From positions 1 to 12,057 of the forward strand of contig JBBWZQ010000330.1 of the NCBI GenBank assembly GCA_039649115.1: DNA of 12,057 nucleotides, written 5' to 3'. This DNA is from DATEJJ01 sp039649115. Lineage in GTDB: Bacteria > Actinomycetota > Actinomycetes > Mycobacteriales > Micromonosporaceae. Under the pieces are notes generated by a model that did no database searches, was not told the DNA's origin, and was given only the letters and a program-made list of their open reading frames with translations. Shown in pieces: positions 7,344 through 12,057 of this stretch (positions are counted from its first letter, which is position 1; each line of letters begins with the position of its first letter). The translations under genes and the position numbers were made by a program.

Positions 7344-7372
7344 AACATATCGAGATGCCTCAATCATGTCAA
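7344..7372 (-). promoter_or_regulatory. Predicted sigma70-type promoter of the pectate lyase gene
   Basis: On the minus strand a consensus -35 TTGACA (7372-7367) is followed after exactly 17 bases by TATGTT (7349-7344), giving a start near 7336-7337. The following palindrome (7321-7336) then overlaps the start. This is the best housekeeping-type promoter in the window. Confidence 0.7.
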
Positions 7373-7376
7373 CCGG

Positions 7377-7382
7377 TACCGT
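7377..7382 (+). promoter_or_regulatory. Putative -10 element for leaderless kynureninase transcription
   Basis: TACCGT matches the actinobacterial -10 pattern TANNNT and ends 6 bases before the GTG start at 7389, so transcription would begin at or next to the start codon. No SD precedes the GTG, which supports leaderless translation. No good -35 is visible. It lies back to back with the pectate lyase promoter. Confidence 0.4.
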
Positions 7383-7388
7383 CGTGGC

Positions 7389-8600
7389 GTGTCTGACACT
7401 CTGCTTGATCGCGCTCGGCAGTTGGACCGGGCCGACCCGCTCGCCATGTTCCGTGACCGGTTCGTCATCGCCGACCCGGACCTCGTCTACCTGGACGGCA
7501 ACTCGCTCGGCCGGCTGCCGCTGGCCACCCGGGACCGGCTGCGGGCGGTGGTGGACGCATGGGGTACCGAGCTGATCGGTGGCTGGGGGCAGTGGATGGA
7601 GGTCAGCCGGGAGGCGGGTGACGTGGTCGCCGGCATCGTCGGGGCGGCACCGGGCGAGGTGGTGCTGTCCGACTCCACCAGCGTGAACCTGTACAAACTG
7701 GCCCGCGCGGCCCTGGACGCCCGGCCCGGCCGCACGGTGCTGCTCACCGACGACGACAACTTCCCCACCGACCGGTACCTCCTGCAGGGCATCGCCGCGG
7801 CACACGAGCTGACCCTGCGGACCCTGCACACCGACCTGGACGCGGGGATCCGCCCGGCCGACCTGGCCGCCGCGCTCGACGGCGACGTCGCTCTCGTGTG
7901 CCTGTCCCACGTGGCCTACCGGTCCGGTGCGGTGGCCGACCTGCCGGCACTGACCCGCGCGGCACACGAGGCCGGCGCGCTGGTGCTGTGGGACCTGTGC
8001 CACTCCGCCGGCGCGGTACCCGTGGATCTGGCGCGGGCCGGTGCGGACCTCGCGGTCGGCTGCACCTACAAGCACCTCAACGGCGGTCCCGGGGCGCCCG
8101 CGTTCCTGTACGTGCGCCGGGACCTCCAGACACAGCTGCGCCAGCCGGTCTGGGGCTGGTTCGGGCAGACCGACCAGTTCGCCATGGGCCCGGCCTACCA
8201 GCCCCTGCCGGACATCCGGCGCTTCCTCGTCGGCACCCCGCCGGTGCTGGGCGCGTATGCCGCGCTGGAGGGGGCCCGGCTCACCGCCGAGGCCGGCATC
8301 GAAGCCGTCGCGGCCAAGGCACGGGCCCTCGGCGGGTACGCGATCGACCTGGTCGACGCGTGGCTGGCGCCGCTGGGGTTCACGCTCGCCTCGCCGCGCC
8401 CGGCCGACCGGCGCGGCGCGCAGGTGACCCTGTGCCATCCGCGGGCCCGGCAGGTCTGCCAGGCGCTCGCGGCCGAGCGGGTGACCGCCGACTTCCGCGA
8501 ACCGGACCGGCTGCGGCTGGGCCTGGCGCCGCTGTACACCCGGTTCGTTGATGTCCACACAGGACTGTCCCGGCTGCGCGACCTGGTGGTCAGATGGTGA
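7389..8600 (+). CDS. kynU: Kynureninase (PLP-dependent)
   Basis: This 403-residue fold-type I PLP enzyme hydrolyses L-kynurenine to anthranilate and alanine in tryptophan catabolism. The Schiff-base lysine is Lys228 in CTYKHLNGGPGAP, preceded by the family's Tyr227. Asp202 and His205 in WDLCHSAGA match the PLP-ring and substrate residues of bacterial kynureninases, as does FPTD with Asp128. The N-terminal YLDGNSLG (34-41) is also diagnostic. Length is normal and no key residue is missing. The start is GTG without a ribosome site, consistent with a leaderless mRNA. No tryptophan 2,3-dioxygenase or formamidase gene is nearby in the window, so the gene is isolated from its usual partners here. 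The 3' end overlaps the convergent small-protein gene by 11 bases. Confidence 0.95.
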   Translation: MSDTLLDRARQLDRADPLAMFRDRFVIADPDLVYLDGNSLGRLPLATRDRLRAVVDAWGTELIGGWGQWMEVSREAGDVVAGIVGAAPGEVVLSDSTSVNLYKLARAALDARPGRTVLLTDDDNFPTDRYLLQGIAAAHELTLRTLHTDLDAGIRPADLAAALDGDVALVCLSHVAYRSGAVADLPALTRAAHEAGALVLWDLCHSAGAVPVDLARAGADLAVGCTYKHLNGGPGAPAFLYVRRDLQTQLRQPVWGWFGQTDQFAMGPAYQPLPDIRRFLVGTPPVLGAYAALEGARLTAEAGIEAVAAKARALGGYAIDLVDAWLAPLGFTLASPRPADRRGAQVTLCHPRARQVCQALAAERVTADFREPDRLRLGLAPLYTRFVDVHTGLSRLRDLVVRW

Positions 8601-9042
8601 TCCAGCTGGTCAGCACGTCGCTGCCGGAGCCGGCGCGGCAGCGCAACCGGAACGGGCCCGCGGGCACCGACGCGACGGTGAAGTAACCGAGCCCGTCCGA
8701 CGTGGTGCTCGCCGTGGCGCCACCGGCCTGCTCCACCTCGATCTCGCCGCGGGTGGGCGGCACCAGCTGGCCGCGCAGGACGCCGTCGCCGACCTCCAGC
8801 TCGATCGTCTGGCTCGCCGACGCGAAGGTCAACGCGCGCAGCGCCGCGGTGTCGGTCCGCACCGCCACCGGCTCCCGCAGCGAGTCGTAGACCAGCTCGG
8901 CGAGTTCGCCGTCCAGATCCGGCGGTACCCACACCGCGGTGCCGGCCGCCACGAACTCCGGCGGTACCTCCTGCCCGGCGTGCCACGCCTCGGCCATCCT
9001 GGCCAGCAGGGCCACGTCATCATGCCACCAGTCGCTGGACAC
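8590..9042 (-). CDS. Conserved-looking protein of unknown function, coupled to the sigma factor gene
   Basis: This protein has 150 residues. The N-terminal half is probably helical and acidic (MSSDWWHDDVALLARMAEAW, then GELAELVYDS near residues 45-54). The C-terminal half (about 75-150) looks beta-rich, ending in YFTVASVPAGPFRLRC, reminiscent of a carboxypeptidase-regulatory-like or transthyretin-like beta-sandwich. From memory, similar small proteins accompany sigma-70 factors and CHAT proteins in actinomycetes; I do not know an assigned function. The GTG start at 9042 lies 4 bases after the sigma stop codon, and its G-rich ribosome site falls within the end of the sigma gene, so translation is probably coupled in a fixed ratio. 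That placement resembles sigma/anti-sigma pairs. An anti-sigma, adaptor or protease-substrate role is inference. I see no membrane segment and no zinc-binding HxxxCxxC motif of ZAS anti-sigmas. Confidence 0.85.
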   Translation of the reverse strand: MSSDWWHDDVALLARMAEAWHAGQEVPPEFVAAGTAVWVPPDLDGELAELVYDSLREPVAVRTDTAALRALTFASASQTIELEVGDGVLRGQLVPPTRGEIEVEQAGGATASTTSDGLGYFTVASVPAGPFRLRCRAGSGSDVLTSWITI

Positions 9043-9046
9043 CGTC

Positions 9047-9640
9047 CTACCCCCGTTTCCCCGCGCCGGCGGCCGCCTCGATGAAGGCCGCCAGGGCCGG
9101 ACACCGGCGCAGCTCGGCCAGGCACCGCTGCCGCGTCGGCCCGATCGACCCGATCTTCATGCCGAGTTCGCTGCCGATCTCCAGATAGGGCGGCGGGGCG
9201 TCCCGGAACAACCGCGAGAGCAGTTGCTGGCACTCGGGCCGCAACTGCTGGAACGCGTCGCGCAGGGCCCGCTGCTGGCCGGCCCGCTCCAGCTCCTCCT
9301 CGACGAGGTCGAACCCACCGTCCACTCCGGACTCCACGGGCACGGTGCGCTCGACGCGCTCGCGCTGCCCGGTCGCCCGCAGCACCCGCAGGCACTCGTT
9401 GCGGGTGGTGCGGGCCAGCCACCCGGGCAGGGCGGCCGGCTCGCGGATGGCGGCCAGGTGCTGGAACAGGCTGAGCCAGACCGCCTGCCCGACGTCGTCG
9501 GCGTCCGGGCGGCCGAGCGTGAACCGCCGGCAGATGCCCCAGACGAGCGGGGCGTACCGCTCGACGATCTGCTGCCAGGCCTCCGGATCGCCATCCCGGG
9601 CGGCCAGGACGAGGCTCACGACCGCGGGGTCGTCATGCAT
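9047..9640 (-). CDS. RNA polymerase sigma-70 family factor, ECF-like (sigma2 and sigma4 only)
   Basis: This 197-residue protein directs RNA polymerase to a specific promoter set. Region sigma2 covers about residues 20-90, including the core-binding and -10-recognition part DADDVGQAVWLSLFQHL...LARTTRNECLRVLR. An acidic linker (about 100-120) leads to sigma4 (about 124-178) with the helix-turn-helix YLEIGSELGMKIGSIGPTRQR for -35 recognition. Regions 1.1 and 3 are absent, as in ECF-type factors. The ATG at 9640 is preceded by AGGAGGAG at 8 bases; an in-frame ATG at 9682 has no good ribosome site. The gene sits between the subtilase gene (48 bases upstream) and the small protein gene (4 bases downstream), clearly one transcription unit. 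No classical membrane or zinc anti-sigma factor is adjacent, so control may come from the small protein, the subtilase or the divergent TPR protein. Target promoters are unknown. Confidence 0.92.
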   Translation of the reverse strand: MHDDPAVVSLVLAARDGDPEAWQQIVERYAPLVWGICRRFTLGRPDADDVGQAVWLSLFQHLAAIREPAALPGWLARTTRNECLRVLRATGQRERVERTVPVESGVDGGFDLVEEELERAGQQRALRDAFQQLRPECQQLLSRLFRDAPPPYLEIGSELGMKIGSIGPTRQRCLAELRRCPALAAFIEAAAGAGKRG

Positions 9641-9688
9641 CCGGCTGTCTCCTCCTCGCCGCACCGCTGTCACGCCGGGCATCCCGTG

Positions 9689-10945
9689 TCACATCTCGAA
9701 CAACCGTACCGGCCCGTCCGGGTGGCGGCGGGCACGTTCCTGCAACAGCCGCACCGCCGGCAAGGGCGACCCGCCGGGCTCGGCCAGCGCGGCGAGCTCC
9801 CCGCTGATCACCCCCGCCGCGAACGACGTCCCGGCCCAGCGCGCCCACCCGCCGAACTGCTCGGTCCCCCTCGTCGGGATCTCGACCTCGCCCTCCAGGT
9901 AGGTGCTGACCACGCCGTCGCCCTCGGCCAGCATCGTGACCCACGGCAGGTGCGGGCTGAACTCGACCTCGCGCCAGGCGCCGTCCCCGCCGGTGAGCGC
10001 GCCGACCGCCAGCACGTCCTCGAAGGCCGCGGGCCAGAAGGGACGCTGCTCCGAGCCCGCCGGCAGCCCCCGGTCGGCGTTCTCCCGCGGGTCGCCGTGG
10101 TTGCCGGCCGCGGCCACGATGACCATGTCCGGGGCGAGCAGCCGCACCGCCCGCGCGAGGACGAACGGCGGGTCGCCGTCGGCGGTGTAGCAGCCGAGCG
10201 AGAGGTTCAGGATCCGCACCCCCGAGTCGCGGAACTCCACCATCCGCCGGGCCAGGTCCCAGACGGTACCGGTTGCCCGGTCGTTGTCGAGCACCTGCTT
10301 GACGTCGAGCTCGACCCGCGGTGCCGCCCTGCGGACGAGACCGGCCACGAAGGCGGCGTGCCCGGCGAGGTGCTTGTAGGGGTCCTTCGGCTCCACCAGG
10401 TCCGACCGGTTGGCGAGGTACCCGCCGGCCAGGTCGGGGTGCTGGTACAGCCCGGTGTCGAGGATGCCCACCCGTACCCCGGCGCCGCCGGCCTTGTCCT
10501 CGTCGGCCCAGGCCGGCCGGTAGGCGCCCTCGGGATCGCGCAGCGCGCCGCCGTCGACGTGCGGCACGCCGATCACGCCGACGTCCCGGTTCTTGCCCAT
10601 CGGCGGGAGCCAGCCGCCGTAGTCGGCCGCGAAGTCGTACCGCAGGCAGAACATCAGGTCTTCCAGCGGCGCCCGGAGGCCCTGCCGGGGTGGCGGCAGC
10701 ACCGAGAAGACCCGGTCCCGGTCCGCCCTGGTCAGCCGCTCGTCGACGGCCGCCCGCAGCACCGCGGCGGAGTCGTCCCGCCAGGCCGGCGTGAGCAGGG
10801 TCAGGCCGAGCGCCGGGCTGTCCACCGGATCGCACGTCAGGTTGAACTCCCGGGCCCGGTCGATGATGGTCGGCGCGTACGGCAGCGCGACGACGAACTC
10901 GTCGGGTCGGTAGGTGTCCAAGGCGTGCTGGTTGTCGTTCGGCAT
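9689..10945 (-). CDS. Cytosolic subtilisin-like protease (S8) with atypical His motif, in the sigma operon
   Basis: The protein has 418 residues. The S8 triad is present: Asp163 in VGILDTGLYQHPDL, His196 in LAGHAAFVAGLV and Ser374 in GTSFAAGVISG, with the oxyanion Asn282 in AAAGNHGD. The His motif lacks the usual HGTHVAG form (GHAAFVAG instead), a variant that may alter specificity. There is no signal peptide or membrane segment. The N-terminal 150 residues (MPNDNQHALDTYRPDEFVVA onward) are not an obvious I9 propeptide and may regulate or bind a partner. The ATG at 10945 is preceded by GGGAGGGG about 8 bases upstream. It is the first gene of the minus-strand unit with the sigma factor and small protein, and is divergent from the TPR gene. 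Cleavage of the small protein, the sigma factor or the TPR protein is plausible but inferred only. Confidence 0.9.
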   Translation of the reverse strand: MPNDNQHALDTYRPDEFVVALPYAPTIIDRAREFNLTCDPVDSPALGLTLLTPAWRDDSAAVLRAAVDERLTRADRDRVFSVLPPPRQGLRAPLEDLMFCLRYDFAADYGGWLPPMGKNRDVGVIGVPHVDGGALRDPEGAYRPAWADEDKAGGAGVRVGILDTGLYQHPDLAGGYLANRSDLVEPKDPYKHLAGHAAFVAGLVRRAAPRVELDVKQVLDNDRATGTVWDLARRMVEFRDSGVRILNLSLGCYTADGDPPFVLARAVRLLAPDMVIVAAAGNHGDPRENADRGLPAGSEQRPFWPAAFEDVLAVGALTGGDGAWREVEFSPHLPWVTMLAEGDGVVSTYLEGEVEIPTRGTEQFGGWARWAGTSFAAGVISGELAALAEPGGSPLPAVRLLQERARRHPDGPVRLFEM

Positions 10946-11006
10946 CCGCCGATCCCCTCCCTTGAGCTTCCTCGTTGTACGCTTCAACTGGACGGAGAGG
11001 GTTGCG
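10946..11006. promoter_or_regulatory. Shared divergent regulatory region of the subtilase-sigma unit and the TPR gene
   Basis: This 61-base gap must hold promoters for both directions. It contains an imperfect inverted repeat, TTGAGC (10962-10967) with GCTTCAA (10981-10987), and a TANNNT-like TACGCT (10978-10983) on the plus strand. I could not assign a convincing -35/-10 pair in either direction, which is compatible with an alternative sigma, perhaps the one encoded here. The location is certain; the elements are weak. Confidence 0.4.
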
Positions 11007-11057
11007 ATGTCGTTGATACGACGAAGTGCATACCCATTTTCCCGGCGCTCCCGATGA
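11007..11057 (+). CDS. Possible 16-codon leader peptide coupled to the TPR gene
   Basis: The ATG at 11007 follows a good ribosome site (GGAGAGGG, about 5 bases away) and encodes MSLIRRSAYPFSRRSR. Its stop codon overlaps the next start as ATGA (11054-11057). The downstream TPR gene has no SD of its own, so the leader could supply ribosomes by translational coupling. Five of sixteen residues are Arg. It could still be chance; the only support is the ribosome site and the overlap. Confidence 0.4.
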   Translation: MSLIRRSAYPFSRRSR

Positions 11058-12057
11058 TCATGACCTTGGCCGACGAGGCGGGCGCCGCGCTGGAGGTCGC
11101 CGGGGCCGATCCGGCCCGTGCCGCGATCCTCGCCACCGCACTGGTCGAACGTGCCCGGGCGGCGCGCGACCACGCCGCCTGGTCGATCGCCGAGCGGACC
11201 CGCGGCCTGGCCGCGGTGCACAACCAGGATCTCGACGCCGCCATCGGCCACCTCCGCGAGGCGATCTCGCACGCCCGCCGGTGCGGGTCGGCGCAGCTCG
11301 CCGCGCTGGCCCGCATGACACTCGCGTTCGCGCAGACCTCCCGTGGGCGGTCCCGGCAGGGGCTGCGGGAGATCGAGACCGCGGTGGCCGACCTGCAGGG
11401 CGTGGACCGGGCCCGCGCCGAGGTCCAGCGCGCCGCGATCCTGCTCCTGCTCGGCCGGCTGGACGAGGCCCTGGCCGGCTACAGCGCCACGCTGCCGGTG
11501 CTGCGCACGGCCGGCGACTGGACGTGGGTGTGGCGGGCGCTGTCCAACCGCGGCGTGATCCACGGGCACCGGCTGGAGCTGGCCGCGGCCGCGGCCGACC
11601 TCACCGAGGCGGTGACGCTGAGCGAGCGGATGCACCTGGGCAACTCGGCCGCGTACACGCGGCAGAACCTGGGCTGGGTGGCCACCCTGGCCGGTGACGT
11701 CCCGGCGGCACTGCGCTACCTGGACGATGCCGAGCGGCAGCTGCGCGACCTGGGTTCGCAACTGGGTGAGGTGCAGCGGGACCGCGCCGAACTGCTGCTG
11801 TCGGTCTACCTGGCGGCGGAGGCGCGGCTGGCGGCCGGCGCCGCGGTCGAGGCGCTGGAGCGGGAGCACCGGCTCAACGTGCTGCCCGAGGCGCGGCTGC
11901 TGCTGGCCCGGGCGGCCGTGCTGGACCGCGACCCGGCGCTCGCCGAGGATCAGGCGCGCCGGGCCGCCCGCGAGTTCCGCCGCCAGGGCCGCGCCGACTG
12001 GCTCGCCCTGGCCCGGCTCGCCACGCTGATGTCGCGCCTGGGCACGCCGCCCGATGC
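11054..12057 (+). CDS. TPR-repeat protein, N-terminal part; probably a TPR-CHAT protein (runs off the window)
   Basis: About 334 residues are visible and the frame is open to the end of the window. The sequence starts MIMTLADEAGAALEVAGADP and is almost all amphipathic helix pairs with TPR-type spacing. Examples are AIGHLREAISHARRCG, GRLDEALAGYSATLPVLRTAGDW, LSNRGVIHG with Asn165, QNLGWVATLAGDVPAAL with Asn205, and the repeated small-residue/GD turns. This pattern matches, from memory, the N-terminal scaffold of actinobacterial CHAT-domain (caspase-like peptidase) proteins, which often sit near sigma factors. The CHAT His/Cys dyad would be beyond base 12057 and is not seen, so it is inferred. 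The start is uncertain: ATG at 11054 overlaps the leader stop, and another ATG is at 11060; neither has an SD. It is divergent from the subtilase-sigma-small protein unit and is presumably its sensor or effector partner. Confidence 0.85.
   Translation, partial: MIMTLADEAGAALEVAGADPARAAILATALVERARAARDHAAWSIAERTRGLAAVHNQDLDAAIGHLREAISHARRCGSAQLAALARMTLAFAQTSRGRSRQGLREIETAVADLQGVDRARAEVQRAAILLLLGRLDEALAGYSATLPVLRTAGDWTWVWRALSNRGVIHGHRLELAAAAADLTEAVTLSERMHLGNSAAYTRQNLGWVATLAGDVPAALRYLDDAERQLRDLGSQLGEVQRDRAELLLSVYLAAEARLAAGAAVEALEREHRLNVLPEARLLLARAAVLDRDPALAEDQARRAAREFRRQGRADWLALARLATLMSRLGTPPD

Noticed and set aside
7317..8558. 413-codon minus-strand frame opposite kynU
   Set aside because: kynU has full catalytic motifs in the other strand; this translation has none.
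9641..9682. Alternative start of the sigma factor at ATG 9682
   Set aside because: No ribosome site, whereas ATG 9640 has AGGAGGAG at ideal spacing and starts directly before the sigma2 helices.
10946..11869. Upstream extension of the second subtilase to a 726-residue protein
   Set aside because: The extension is antisense to the TPR gene and low-complexity; the ATG at 10945 has a strong ribosome site and a sensible N-terminus.
11054..12057. A CHAT peptidase domain as a seen feature
   Set aside because: Only the TPR-like part is within the window; the catalytic domain is inferred from family resemblance and context and was not listed as observed.
1..12057. CRISPR array, tRNA/rRNA, insertion sequence or attachment site
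   Set aside because: No spaced identical repeats, transposase motifs or structural RNA signatures were found on reading both strands; the only tandem repeat is the coding minisatellite.

Overview
The window is very GC-rich and gene-dense. Coding frames show strong G/C bias at third codon positions, Shine-Dalgarno (SD) sites are purine-rich GGAGG types, and one gene looks leaderless. Together with a GGDEF-STAND fusion, a CGNR zinc-finger protein, a LacI-type operator before a pectate lyase, and a sigma/TPR/subtilase locus, this points to a filamentous or soil actinomycete. Micromonosporaceae (Actinoplanes- or Micromonospora-like) is my best guess, by inference only. I see no rRNA, tRNA, CRISPR array or insertion sequence, and no gene-free stretch longer than 300 bases.

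Left part (1-2470). A truncated esterase-like alpha/beta hydrolase on the minus strand is divergent from a subtilase (S8) that has no signal peptide. The SD of the subtilase lies in one arm of a perfect 8-bp hairpin. A small ABATE/CGNR zinc-finger regulator follows on the plus strand.

Middle (2463-7221). A 1170-residue minus-strand protein joins an apparently complete diguanylate cyclase (GGDEF) domain to a degenerate P-loop module, a STAND/NB-ARC ATPase and C-terminal helical repeats. It also carries a 7 x 15-bp coding minisatellite. Upstream of it is a secreted PL1 pectate lyase with a strong hairpin terminator, a sigma70-type promoter (TTGACA, 17 bp, TATGTT) and a 16-bp palindromic LacI-type operator at the predicted transcription start.

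Right part (7389-12057). An apparently leaderless kynureninase gene is divergent from the pectate lyase gene. It overlaps, tail to tail, a minus-strand block encoding a cytosolic subtilase with an unusual His motif, a sigma-70 family factor of ECF-like size, and a 150-residue protein of unknown function. Divergent from this block, behind a possible 16-codon coupled leader ORF, is the first third or so of a TPR protein. It resembles the N-termini of actinobacterial TPR-CHAT proteins, but the CHAT domain itself would lie beyond the window. The sigma factor, small protein, subtilase and TPR(-CHAT) gene form the most interesting unit: a candidate proteolysis-linked sigma switch. It is conceptually similar to the TPR-CHAT/sigma-E arrangement of type III-E CRISPR (Craspase), but without any CRISPR component here.

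Both convergent gene pairs (CGNR/GGDEF-STAND and kynureninase/small protein) overlap at their 3' ends by 8 and 11 bases, leaving no space for ordinary terminators.
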